From: GCA-003244245 sp036266995
GTDB taxonomy: Bacteria > Actinomycetota > Actinomycetes > Mycobacteriales > Pseudonocardiaceae
Direction: 5' to 3'
Length of the DNA: 26,153 bases
NCBI GenBank assembly: GCA_036266995.1
Contig: DATAWX010000082.1
Span: forward strand, 1-26,153
Below are positions 1 through 7,294 of the stretch, one piece after another; within the stretch, counting starts at the first letter, position 1; each line of letters begins with the position of its first letter. The notes under the pieces were generated by a model. That model did not search any database. It saw only the letters and a program-made list of their open reading frames with translations, and was not told where the DNA came from. The position numbers were made by a program, and so were the translations under genes.

Positions 1-101
1 AGGGGAAACGCCCGGACCCATCCCGAACCCGGAAGCTAAGCCCTCCAGCGCCGATGGTACTGCACCCGCCAGGGTGTGGGAGAGTAGGACACCGCCGAAC
101 A
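1..101 (+). rRNA. rrf: 5S ribosomal RNA, 3' part
   Basis: The left edge of the window lies inside a 5S rRNA gene. The sequence carries the conserved CCCGAACCCGGAAG block, the GCCGATGGTACTGC helix and the GTGGGAGAGTAGG segment near the 3' end, finishing at about ACACCGCCGAAC. Roughly the first 15-20 bases of the gene lie outside the window. The 3' end is placed at about 101 by analogy with other actinobacterial 5S genes. It is the last gene of an rRNA operon, since a strong terminator follows directly and then an unrelated protein gene. Confidence 0.95.
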
Positions 102-107
102 CAACCC

Positions 108-144
108 CACCAAAGGGGCCCCCACCCCGGGGGCCCCTTTGGTG
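108..144 (+). terminator. rRNA operon terminator hairpin
   Basis: A perfect 16-bp inverted repeat (arms 108-123 and 129-144) encloses a 5-base loop. The stem holds AAAGGGGCCCCC and its complement. There is only a very short T run (138-140, within the stem) and no real T-tract after it, as is common for actinobacterial terminators. The position seven bases after the 5S rRNA fits termination of the rRNA operon. Confidence 0.9.
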
Positions 145-237
145 CTTCAAGCGACGAGAGGATCCGCGACCGTGTCAGCCGGACCGAATCCGACCGGAGA
201 TGCGGACCGCGACGGGGGCCAGCGCCGGAGCGGGGTG

Positions 238-1068
238 ATGCGCGGTCGCCCCGCAGGGCAGCGGACGCCGAAGCGCGGCACGGACGGCGAGCGGATACCT
301 GGTCGGGGTGGCAACCGGCGTGAAGACCGTCGAGCTCAAGACAGCGGGCGGCCGCGGCGTGGTGATGAGAGCCCGCCGGACGGCGAATCGGTGCGCCCGG
401 AGCTTCCGCCGGATGCGGATGGCAGCGAGTTGGACCGGGATGTCCGCCAAGAGCTGTTGACCCTGCCGAAGGGTCTTGCGGAGCTTGTCGGGAGCCATCT
501 GGTGATGGCAGCTCGGCTCCTGGACGACGACCCACAACGGGCTCTTACACATGCCCGGTTCGCACGCAGCAAGGCCGGGAGAGTCGCGGCAGTTCGGGAG
601 GTCGCGGGTTTGTCCGCCTATCACGCAGGAGAATGGTCCGAGGCGTTGGCGGAGCTGCGCGCTGCGCGACGGCTGGGCAGCGACACCGGGCGGCTGGCGG
701 TGCTGGCTGACTGCGAACGCGCGTTGGGACGGCCGGAGCGGGCCCTGGAGATCGCACGGAGTCCAGAGGCTCGGCAACTCGACACGGACGAGTCAGTAGA
801 GCTGCGGATAGTGGCTGCCGGGGCACGGCGCGACCTAGGACAGTTCGATGCTGCGGTGGTCGCCCTGCAAGGGCCAGACCTGGAGGAGGCGGGTGAGGAG
901 CCCTGGCGGGCCAGGCTCCGCTACGCATACGCTGACAACTTGCTTGCCGCTGGCCGAGAGCAAGAAGCGATCAAGTGGTTCTTGTCCGCTGCGGAGGTTG
1001 ACGTCGACGAGGCCACCGACGCCGCAGAGCGGGCTGTCGAGCTCAGTGAGCGGCCGGCACCGGAGTGA
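238..1068 (+). CDS. TPR-repeat protein with basic N-terminal tail (Rv1691-like)
   Basis: A 276-residue protein, if it starts at ATG 238; GTG 235 or GTG 172 are alternatives, and an even earlier in-frame TTG would lie inside the terminator. A purine-rich GGAGCGGGG sits just upstream. Residues 1-60 are rich in Arg, Gly and Pro and probably disordered. From about residue 70 the protein is helical, with alternating Ala/Leu/Arg helix pairs of TPR type (for example around 90-175 and in the last 60 residues). No catalytic motif is visible. It occupies the place of Rv1691 in the mycobacterial order and overlaps the next gene by 4 bases, so it is probably co-translated with the phosphatase. TPR proteins act as protein-binding scaffolds; the partner is unknown. 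Confidence 0.8.
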   Translation: MRGRPAGQRTPKRGTDGERIPGRGGNRREDRRAQDSGRPRRGDESPPDGESVRPELPPDADGSELDRDVRQELLTLPKGLAELVGSHLVMAARLLDDDPQRALTHARFARSKAGRVAAVREVAGLSAYHAGEWSEALAELRAARRLGSDTGRLAVLADCERALGRPERALEIARSPEARQLDTDESVELRIVAAGARRDLGQFDAAVVALQGPDLEEAGEEPWRARLRYAYADNLLAAGREQEAIKWFLSAAEVDVDEATDAAERAVELSERPAPE

Positions 1069-2099
1069 GCAGTCCGCTGGACGGCTATGACGCGGTGTTG
1101 CTCGACCTCGACGGAACCGTGCTCCGTGGACCCGAGACGGTGCCGAAGGCGCCGGAGGTGGTCAACGAGTTGCGCCAGGCTGGGTGCGCCGTGCAGTTCG
1201 TGACCAACAACGCATCGCGGGCGCCCGAGGAGATCGCCGGGCACCTCACTGCGTTGGGTGTTCCCACCGCTGCGGCGCAGGTCGTCACCAGTGGCCAGGC
1301 AGCAGTGGCGTTGCTGGCAACCAGGCTTGCAGCGGACTCCGCCGTCTTGGTCGTCGGCGCTGACGCGTTGGTCGCCGAGGTGCGGTCGGCCGGGCTCCGG
1401 CCGGTGACCGCCGCGTCGGAATATCCGGTCGCGGTCGTACAAGGCCACTCGCCGGACACTGGGTGGGCGCGGCTGGCTGAAGCCTGCCTGGTGATCCGCG
1501 GCGGCGCGATGTGGGTCGCGTGCAACATCGACCGCACGTTGCCCACCGAGCGGGGCTTGCTGCCTGGCAACGGCGCGATGGTGGCGGCATTGCAGGTAGC
1601 GACCGACCGGGAGCCAACGGTTGCCGGCAAGCCAGAGCGGGCACTGCTGGATACCGCCATGGATCGCGCTGGCGCACAGCGCCCTTTGGTGGTCGGCGAC
1701 CGCCTCGACACCGACATCGCTGGAGCTCGAGCCGCCGGGTTGGATTCGCTGCTGGTGTTGACCGGGGTCGCCGACGCCGTCGCGCTACTTGCTGCGCCGC
1801 CAGAGCACCGCCCCAGTCACCTTGGTGCTGACCTTCGAGTGTTGCGCGGTTCTTTGGACGAGGCGCGGATCCAGGCGCGGCCTGGTTGGCGCGTCGATGT
1901 GGCCGATGGCAGTCTGCTCTTGCACAGCGAGGGGATGGCCGAGCAGACGGCCGGGGATCCTCTTGACGCATTGCGGACGCTGTGCGCGGTCTGGTGGGTC
2001 GAGCACAGCGGGCAGGTCCAGGTGTGCGCCTGCGACGACACTTCCGCCGTAGTGTTGGATCGCGTCGGCCTTGGTGAGATCAGGAGACCAACCAGATGA
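1065..2099 (+). CDS. HAD-superfamily phosphatase, NagD/glycerol-3-phosphate phosphatase type
   Basis: A 344-residue protein starting at GTG 1065, overlapping the upstream stop as GTGA. The N-terminus has the HAD nucleophile motif DLDGT (residues 14-18), a second motif VTNNAS at about 46-51, a central Lys (GKPE) and the acidic motif GDRLDTDIAG. These match the type IIA (NagD-like) HAD phosphatases. The Mycobacterium tuberculosis counterpart in the same position, Rv1692, has been described as a glycerol-3-phosphate phosphatase acting in lipid recycling. The last 90 residues form an additional domain after the HAD fold, as in Rv1692. The exact substrate here is inferred from synteny and family only. 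It is followed by an ATGA-coupled small gene. Confidence 0.88.
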   Translation: MSSPLDGYDAVLLDLDGTVLRGPETVPKAPEVVNELRQAGCAVQFVTNNASRAPEEIAGHLTALGVPTAAAQVVTSGQAAVALLATRLAADSAVLVVGADALVAEVRSAGLRPVTAASEYPVAVVQGHSPDTGWARLAEACLVIRGGAMWVACNIDRTLPTERGLLPGNGAMVAALQVATDREPTVAGKPERALLDTAMDRAGAQRPLVVGDRLDTDIAGARAAGLDSLLVLTGVADAVALLAAPPEHRPSHLGADLRVLRGSLDEARIQARPGWRVDVADGSLLLHSEGMAEQTAGDPLDALRTLCAVWWVEHSGQVQVCACDDTSAVVLDRVGLGEIRRPTR

Positions 2100-2263
2100 C
2101 ATCACAACCACTATCAGCCGCAGTCCAGACTCCTGCTGGCATCATCGAATCCCTCGCTGGTCTGCAGGATCTCGACGACCTTCCGACGGTCGAGCACGTG
2201 GCGCGATTCACCGCCATGCACAACTCGCTGACCGCAGCCCTGTCCAGCATCGACGACGTTTAG
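2096..2263 (+). CDS. small conserved protein, 55 aa (Rv1693-like)
   Basis: A short gene starting at ATG 2096, whose ATGA overlaps the stop of the phosphatase gene, and ending with TAG at 2263. It encodes 55 residues beginning MTSQPLSAAV and ending SSIDDV. The protein is small and acidic, with a central segment LAGLQDLDDLPTVEHV followed by RFTAMHNSLTAAL, and is probably one or two helices. It has no signal peptide, membrane segment or cysteine. In Mycobacterium tuberculosis a protein of similar size (Rv1693) sits between the HAD phosphatase and tlyA, so position and size support a real gene. Its function is unknown; co-translation suggests a link with the phosphatase. Confidence 0.75.
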   Translation: MTSQPLSAAVQTPAGIIESLAGLQDLDDLPTVEHVARFTAMHNSLTAALSSIDDV

Positions 2264-2283
2264 GCGGCGGGGCGGAGGGGTAG

Positions 2284-3099
2284 ATGGCACGTAGGGCCCG
2301 GCTGGACACGGAGCTGGTGCGGCGCGGTCTGGCCCGGTCTCGCGTTCACGCCGCCGAGCTCGTCGAGCAGCGCCGCGTCAAAGTCGCCGGGCTGACAGCC
2401 ACCAAGCCGGCCACCGGAGTCGACGCTGACACTCCGCTGCTGGTTGCGGCGAAGGAGAATGAACCCCACTGGGTGTCGCGTGGAGCGCGGAAGCTCCTTG
2501 GCGCGCTGGACGGCCTCATCGCCGGGGGCCCGCCCGTGGCGGGTCGGCGGTGTCTGGACGCCGGAGCGTCCACCGGTGGTTTCACCGACGTGCTGCTGCA
2601 TCGCGGCGCCCGGGAGGTGGTGGCGGTCGACGTGGGCTACGGGCAGCTCGCCTGGTCCTTACGCACTGACGAGCGGGTCCAGGTGTATGACCGGACGAAT
2701 GTGCGCACGCTGCAACCCGAGGGCATCGGGGGCGCCGTCGATCTCACTGTGGCCGACCTGGCATTCATCTCGCTGCGTCTCGCGTTACCAGCATTGGTGG
2801 GCTGCACCAGACCGGAAGGCGATCTGCTCCCGATGGTCAAACCACAGTTCGAGGTCGGTCGGGAACGCCTTGGTGCTGGTGGCGTGGTCCGGGACCCGCT
2901 GCTGCGTGCGCAGGCCATGCTCGACGTGCTGGCGGCCGCGAAAGACCTCGGACTGGGCCTGGTCGATGCCACCGCGAGTCCCCTGCCAGGACCGTCGGGA
3001 AACGTCGAATACTTCCTGTGGCTACGCCGGGGAGCGGCCGATCTGCCGCGCCCGGCCGAGGAGCTGGTACACGCCGCGGTGCGGAGGGGGCCGCAGTGA
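2284..3099 (+). CDS. tlyA: TlyA, 16S/23S rRNA (cytidine-2'-O)-methyltransferase
   Basis: A 271-residue protein starting at ATG 2284 with GGCGGAGGGG directly upstream. Residues 1-65 form an S4 RNA-binding domain (RLDTELVRRGLARSR). The rest is an FtsJ-like methyltransferase: SAM-binding motif LDAGASTGGF (residues 91-100), the following acidic strand with DVGYGQLAWS, and the lysine strand MVKPQFEVG. The C-terminal PLPGPSGNVEYFLWLR segment is typical of the family. Length and sequence fit the long (type II) TlyA that 2'-O-methylates C1409 of 16S and C1920 of 23S rRNA; its loss gives capreomycin resistance in mycobacteria. The stop overlaps the nadK start. Confidence 0.96.
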   Translation: MARRARLDTELVRRGLARSRVHAAELVEQRRVKVAGLTATKPATGVDADTPLLVAAKENEPHWVSRGARKLLGALDGLIAGGPPVAGRRCLDAGASTGGFTDVLLHRGAREVVAVDVGYGQLAWSLRTDERVQVYDRTNVRTLQPEGIGGAVDLTVADLAFISLRLALPALVGCTRPEGDLLPMVKPQFEVGRERLGAGGVVRDPLLRAQAMLDVLAAAKDLGLGLVDATASPLPGPSGNVEYFLWLRRGAADLPRPAEELVHAAVRRGPQ

Positions 3100-3995
3100 A
3101 ATTCGGACGTGAGATCCTCCTGGTGTTGCACACTGGGCACCAGGAGAACCTGCGAACCGCGGAGAAGGTCGCGGACCGGCTGGCCAAAGCGGGGATCGGG
3201 CTGCGGGTACTCACCGAGGAGACTACGCACCTCGATCCCGCGTTGTGCGACCAGCAGGTGCCTACCGGGCCGGATGCTGCCGCCGGCGCGGATCTCGTGG
3301 TGGTTCTCGGCGGTGACGGCACCCTGTTGCGGGCCGCCGAACTGGCCCGGCCATGCGGCGTTCCGTTGCTGGGGGTGAACCTCGGCCGGGTTGGCTTTCT
3401 CGCTGAGGCCGATCTCGACTCGCTCGAAGAGACGGTGCGTGCCATCGTCGACGGCGACTACCTCGTCGACGAGCGGATGACCGTCGACGTCACCGCCTAC
3501 CTCAACGGGTCCACAGTCGCCCGGACCTGGGCGCTCAACGAGGCCAGCGTCGAGAAGAGCAGGCGGGAACGAATACTCGACGTGATACTCGAGGTGGACC
3601 GCAGACCGGTATCCGGGTTCGGGTGCGATGGCGTGCTCTGCGCAACCCCCACCGGGTCCACCGCCTATGCCTTCTCGGCAGGTGGACCCGTGGTGTGGCC
3701 GGACGTCGACGCGCTCGTGGTGGTACCCAACAACGCACACGCGCTCTTCGCCCGCCCGCTGGTGGTGTCGCCGGACTCGGTGGTCGCGGTGGAGACTGAT
3801 CCGCAGGGGTACGCCGCTGTGCTGTGCTGCGATGGGCGCCGGACCTTCGCGTTGCCGGCCGGCGCCCGGATCGAGGTCGTGCGTGGCGCCACCCCGATCC
3901 GGCTGGTGCGCCTGCACGACTGCCCGTTCACCGACCGGCTGGTGCGCAAGTTCGAGCTGCCGGTACAGGGATGGCGGGGGCCCAGGTCGGGCTGA
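3096..3995 (+). CDS. nadK: NAD kinase
   Basis: A 299-residue ATP/polyphosphate-type NAD kinase that makes NADP in the cytosol. The GTG at 3096 overlaps the tlyA stop as GTGA and begins the family-like strand KFGREILLVLHTG. The diagnostic GGDGTLLRAAELA is at residues 72-84, followed by GVNLGRVGFLAE. The C-terminal half has LNEASVEK and DGVLCATPTGSTAYAFSAGGP, the conserved nucleotide-binding loop. Length is normal. It ends the coupled TPR-to-nadK set. In mycobacteria recN follows directly; here two VOC genes intervene after a 95-base gap in which no clear promoter or terminator is visible. Confidence 0.97.
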   Translation: MKFGREILLVLHTGHQENLRTAEKVADRLAKAGIGLRVLTEETTHLDPALCDQQVPTGPDAAAGADLVVVLGGDGTLLRAAELARPCGVPLLGVNLGRVGFLAEADLDSLEETVRAIVDGDYLVDERMTVDVTAYLNGSTVARTWALNEASVEKSRRERILDVILEVDRRPVSGFGCDGVLCATPTGSTAYAFSAGGPVVWPDVDALVVVPNNAHALFARPLVVSPDSVVAVETDPQGYAAVLCCDGRRTFALPAGARIEVVRGATPIRLVRLHDCPFTDRLVRKFELPVQGWRGPRSG

Positions 3996-4090
3996 CCGGT
4001 GCATCTGGTTGTGCCCGGACCGATGAGTTCGGGGCTGCTGGGGCGTCGAAACTGGTGACATTGCTCGAGCGTTCATGAAGGGAACCACCA

Positions 4091-4885
4091 ATGCCCACCC
4101 GAGACACCGCCCCCATCGGAGCGCCCTGCTGGGTCGATCTGATGACCTCCGACACCGAGCGCAGCCAGGCTTTCTACGGTCAGCTGTTCGGCTGGACCGC
4201 TGAGCAACCCGCCGAGGAGTTCGGCGGCTACTTCAACTTCAGCTCCGACGGCGTCCTGGTGGCGGGATGCATGGCTAGCAGACCTGACTCGGAGCAGCCG
4301 GACGTCTGGTCGGTCTATCTGGCCACCGACGACGCCAGCAAGACCGTGGAAGCCGCGACCGCCCACGGAGGCCAGGTTGTCGTCGCCGCCATGGAGGTCG
4401 GTGACCTCGGCACCATGGCCATCGTCAGTGACCCCGGCGGCGCGGGGATCGGCCTCTGGCAGCCTGGCCGCCACCAGGGCTTCGGGATCCTCGGCGAGCC
4501 TGGCACACCGAGCTGGTTCGAACTGCAGACCCGCGACTACCAGGCCGCTGTCTCCTTCTACCGCGACGTGTTCGGCTGCGATACTCATGTCGTCAGCGAC
4601 ACCCCGGAGTTCCGTTACACAACGCTGCGCCACGGTGAGAGCTGGCTGGCCGGGATCATGGACGCGTCGGGTTTGCTTCCCGACGGCGTCCCCGCCCACT
4701 GGTCGGTGTACTTCGGGGTTGACGACACGGATGCCGCGTTGGCAGAAATCGTCGAGCTCGGCGGCACGATCGTCTCGGCTGCCCAGGACACGCCCTACGG
4801 TCGCCTCGCAGCTGCCGCGGATCCGACTGGTGCCCATTTCAAGCTTGTCGCCGCGAACGAAGCCATGCCGGGCCCCGCCTCCTAG
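4091..4885 (+). CDS. two-domain VOC (glyoxalase-fold) protein, Rv0577-like
   Basis: A 264-residue protein starting at ATG 4091, with AAGGGA 7 bases upstream. It contains two tandem vicinal-oxygen-chelate domains. The first (about 8-125) has PCWVDLMTSDTERSQAFYGQLFGW and ends in SDPGGAGIGLWQP. The second (about 137-258) has SWFELQTRDYQAAVSFYRDVFGC and ends in ADPTGAHFKLV. This arrangement matches the actinobacterial CFP30B/Rv0577 family, reported to respond to methylglyoxal or other reactive metabolites. No signal peptide is seen. Its substrate cannot be read from the sequence. It is followed by a second, unrelated VOC gene 37 bases downstream, so the two probably form a small transcription unit. 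Confidence 0.88.
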   Translation: MPTRDTAPIGAPCWVDLMTSDTERSQAFYGQLFGWTAEQPAEEFGGYFNFSSDGVLVAGCMASRPDSEQPDVWSVYLATDDASKTVEAATAHGGQVVVAAMEVGDLGTMAIVSDPGGAGIGLWQPGRHQGFGILGEPGTPSWFELQTRDYQAAVSFYRDVFGCDTHVVSDTPEFRYTTLRHGESWLAGIMDASGLLPDGVPAHWSVYFGVDDTDAALAEIVELGGTIVSAAQDTPYGRLAAAADPTGAHFKLVAANEAMPGPAS

Positions 4886-4922
4886 TCACTGTCACGCGCA
4901 CACGGCAGAGAGGACAAAAGCG

Positions 4923-5399
4923 ATGCAGAAGATCACGCCATGCTTGTGGTTCGACACCAAGGGCGAAGAGGCGGCGAATTTCTACACCACCGTCTTCAAG
5001 AACTCCAAGATTCTGGACGTCGCTCGTTACGGCGCGGCCGGTCCCGGACCTGAAGGTACTGTCATGACTGTTTCCTTCGAGTTGGATGGGCAGAAATTCG
5101 TCGCGTTGAACGGTGGACCGCATTTCACGTTCAACGAGGCCGTGTCGTTCCAAGTGAGCTGCGAGACGCAGGACGAGGTCGACTATTTCTGGGGCAATCT
5201 GTCACAGGGTGGGGAAGAAGGGCCGTGTGGCTGGCTGAAGGACAAATACGGGGTATCCTGGCAAATCGTCCCCACCGCTTTGGTCGAGCTGATAAGTGAT
5301 CCCGACCCGGAGAGGTCGCAAGCGGCCATCACAGCCATGCTGGGCATGCGCAAGATTGACATTGAAGCCCTGCGGCGCGCGGTTAAGCAGGTGGCGTAG
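4923..5399 (+). CDS. PhnB-like VOC family protein
   Basis: A 158-residue single-domain protein of the PhnB / 3-demethylubiquinone methyltransferase-like VOC family. It starts at ATG 4923 with AGAGGA 8 bases upstream. The opening MQKITPCLWFDTKGEEAANFY, the motif SFELDGQKFVALNGGP and the SWQIVP strand near the end are typical of this family. The chemistry of most members is unknown, and the methyltransferase name given to many database entries is not supported by catalytic motifs here. It lies 50 bases upstream of recN and after the two-domain VOC gene. Confidence 0.88.
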   Translation: MQKITPCLWFDTKGEEAANFYTTVFKNSKILDVARYGAAGPGPEGTVMTVSFELDGQKFVALNGGPHFTFNEAVSFQVSCETQDEVDYFWGNLSQGGEEGPCGWLKDKYGVSWQIVPTALVELISDPDPERSQAAITAMLGMRKIDIEALRRAVKQVA

Positions 5400-5435
5400 C
5401 GACACGTGCTTCCCGCGGGGCAGGGCGGGGCGCGC

Positions 5436-5441
5436 TAGGGT
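5436..5441 (+). promoter_or_regulatory. candidate recN -10 element (leaderless start)
   Basis: TAGGGT lies 7 bases before the GTG start codon of recN. In actinobacteria a TANNNT element at this distance usually places the transcription start on the first base of the start codon, giving a leaderless mRNA. No good -35 box and no Shine-Dalgarno sequence are visible. This is inference from the motif and its spacing. Confidence 0.4.
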
Positions 5442-5448
5442 GCGGCCC

Positions 5449-7218
5449 GTGCTCACCGAGATGCGCATCGAGGGCCTCGGTGTGATCGACGAGGCCACCC
5501 TGGACCTGCACCCCGGCCTGACCGTGGTCACCGGTGAGACCGGCGCAGGGAAGACAATGGTGGTGACCGGCTTGCAGCTGCTCGCGGGCGGGCGGGCCGA
5601 CGCCTCCCGGGTCCGGCGCGGCGCCGACCGCGCCATCGTGGAGGGGCGCTTCCGGCCAGCCCACGGCAGCTCCGCCGCGGACCTGGCCACAGAGGTGGGC
5701 GCCCGGACCGACGAGGACGGCAGCCTGATCGTCAGCCGTACCCTCACCGCGGACGGCAGGTCCCGGGCCCACCTGGGTGGTCGCTCGGTCCCCGCGGGGG
5801 TGCTGGCTGAACTGGCCGACGGCATGCTCGCGGTCCACGGTCAGAACGACCAACTCCGACTGCTGCGCGCCGGCGAGCAGCGTGCTGTGCTGGACCGATT
5901 CGCCGGCGATGTGGTGTCGGGGGCGCTGCGCACCTACCGGGGGATTCGGGAGCAGTGGCTGCACTGCAGCGCTGAGCTGGCGTCCCGAAGGGAGAACTCC
6001 CGGGAACTGGCCAGGGAAGCCGACCTGCTCGGCCACAGTCTCGCCGAGATCGCTGCGGTCGACCCGCAGCCAGGAGAGGACTCCGCCCTGCTGGCCGAGG
6101 CTCGGCGGCTGGCGGACGTCGACCAGCTCCGGGACACGGCGGCCCTTGCCCAATCCGCGGTGTGCGGCGCACCGGACTGCGATCGTGATCAGCCGAGCGC
6201 GATCGACCTGGTTGGGCAGGCCCGCCGTCGGTTACAGGCGGAGAGTGACCCCCAGCTGCAGGCGCTCGGGGAACGTCTGGCGGAGGCCGCTGCGGTGCTC
6301 GGCGACGTCGCCGCCGAGCTCAGCGGGTACCTCGAGGCGCTCAACGCCGATCCGGCCCGGTTGGAGCAGGTGCTGGGCCGCCAAGCCGACCTCAAGAGGC
6401 TCACCCGCAAGTACGCCGCCGACGTCGACGGTGTGCTGGCGTGGGCGCAGCAGGCCCAGCAGCGCCTGGCCGGCCTGGACACCTCGGAGGAGGCCATCGC
6501 AGCGTTGGCGACCCGGCGCGCCGAACTGGCCACCGAGCTGGCTCGGCACGCCACCGCAGTCACCGTGGCCAGGACCGCCGCCGCCCGGGAGCTCGGGGAC
6601 GCCGTCACCGCTGAGCTCGCCGGGTTGGCAATGGGCCAGGCGCAGCTGTCCGTGGCGGTCTCCCCGGTCCTGGCCGCCGACGGCGAGGACGCTGCGCTCA
6701 CCATTGCCGGGACGCGGCTGCGGGCCGGCCCGGAGGGCGTCGATGAGGTGGAGCTGCGCTTGGCGGCGCACCCCGACGCCGGATGGCTGCCGGTGCACAA
6801 GAGTGCCTCTGGCGGAGAGCTGTCCCGGGTGATGCTGGCGCTGGAGGTGGTGCTGGCCGATGCGGACCCGGTACCAACGATGATTTTCGACGAGGTCGAC
6901 GCCGGGGTGGGCGGGCGGGCCGCGGTAGAGATCGGGCGGCGGCTGGCCCGGCTTGCCCGCAGCCACCAGGTTGTGGTGGTGACCCACCTGGCTCAGGTCG
7001 CCGCCTATGCCGATCGACACCTCGTAGTGGACAAGGCGACCTACGCCACCGGGTTGACCCGCAGTGGGTTCCGGGAGCTCGATGACGCGGCCAGGGTCGG
7101 TGAGCTGGCCCGGATGCTGGCAGGGCTGGACGATACCGACACCGGTCGCGCACACGCCGAAGAGTTGCTTTTGTCCGCTACGGCGGACAAAAGTCGTGAG
7201 TGCGAAACAGTGTTATAG
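5449..7218 (+). CDS. recN: DNA repair protein RecN
   Basis: A 589-residue SMC-like ATPase of double-strand break repair. Start at GTG 5449 gives the conserved beginning MLTEMRIEGLGVID; an ATG four codons later is possible. Walker A is GETGAGKT (about residues 28-35). The middle (about 150-460) is Ala/Leu/Arg/Glu-rich coiled coil. The C-terminal ABC signature SGGELSRVMLALE and Walker B TMIFDEVDAGVGG are intact, followed by the VVVVTHLAQVAAYADRH switch region. Length is close to the roughly 587 residues of mycobacterial RecN. The last 17 or so codons run through a perfect palindrome and into a second one, so the C-terminal tail (after EELLLSA) is encoded by repeat-like DNA. Confidence 0.96.
   Translation: MLTEMRIEGLGVIDEATLDLHPGLTVVTGETGAGKTMVVTGLQLLAGGRADASRVRRGADRAIVEGRFRPAHGSSAADLATEVGARTDEDGSLIVSRTLTADGRSRAHLGGRSVPAGVLAELADGMLAVHGQNDQLRLLRAGEQRAVLDRFAGDVVSGALRTYRGIREQWLHCSAELASRRENSRELAREADLLGHSLAEIAAVDPQPGEDSALLAEARRLADVDQLRDTAALAQSAVCGAPDCDRDQPSAIDLVGQARRRLQAESDPQLQALGERLAEAAAVLGDVAAELSGYLEALNADPARLEQVLGRQADLKRLTRKYAADVDGVLAWAQQAQQRLAGLDTSEEAIAALATRRAELATELARHATAVTVARTAAARELGDAVTAELAGLAMGQAQLSVAVSPVLAADGEDAALTIAGTRLRAGPEGVDEVELRLAAHPDAGWLPVHKSASGGELSRVMLALEVVLADADPVPTMIFDEVDAGVGGRAAVEIGRRLARLARSHQVVVVTHLAQVAAYADRHLVVDKATYATGLTRSGFRELDDAARVGELARMLAGLDDTDTGRAHAEELLLSATADKSRECETVL
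7168..7193. repeat. perfect palindrome inside the recN 3' end
   Basis: An 11-bp perfect inverted repeat (7168-7178 and 7183-7193) with a 4-base loop TACG: CTTTTGTCCGC and its complement. It lies inside the recN reading frame, about 25 bases before the stop. The T-rich and A-rich outer ends would make a symmetrical terminator-like hairpin on either strand. From memory, closely similar TTTGTCCGC palindromes recur in intergenic regions of Pseudonocardiaceae; this could not be checked here. Confidence 0.85.
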
Positions 7219-7237
7219 CACTGAATCCCACTCACGA
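7194..7237. repeat. imperfect palindrome spanning the recN stop codon
   Basis: Directly adjacent to the previous palindrome. Outer arms TCGTGAGTG (7194-7202) and CACTCACGA (7229-7237) are perfect over 9 bp. Inner arms CAGTG (7208-7212) and CACTG (7219-7223) pair over 5 bp around the loop TTATAG, which contains the recN stop codon. A 5x5 mismatched bulge separates outer and inner stems. The architecture resembles a small mobile extragenic palindrome or REP-like unit. Confidence 0.8.
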
Positions 7238-7294
7238 GCTGTTTCTCGGCGCGCCTCCCCGACGAGGGACGGCGTTTTTGCCACCATCACGAGC

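Noticed and set aside
139..237. Extension of the TPR protein back to a TTG at 139
   Set aside because: That start lies within the rRNA terminator hairpin and has no ribosome binding site; ATG 238 or GTG 235 with a purine-rich upstream sequence is more likely.
2637..4091. Long 484-codon minus-strand frame opposite tlyA/nadK
   Set aside because: It is antisense to two genes with complete family motifs. Its translation is Arg/Pro/His-rich with no recognisable domain, the usual shadow in high-GC DNA.
7141..7294. Riboswitch in the recN-steA gap
   Set aside because: Only symmetrical palindromes are present; no known riboswitch core sequence is recognisable.
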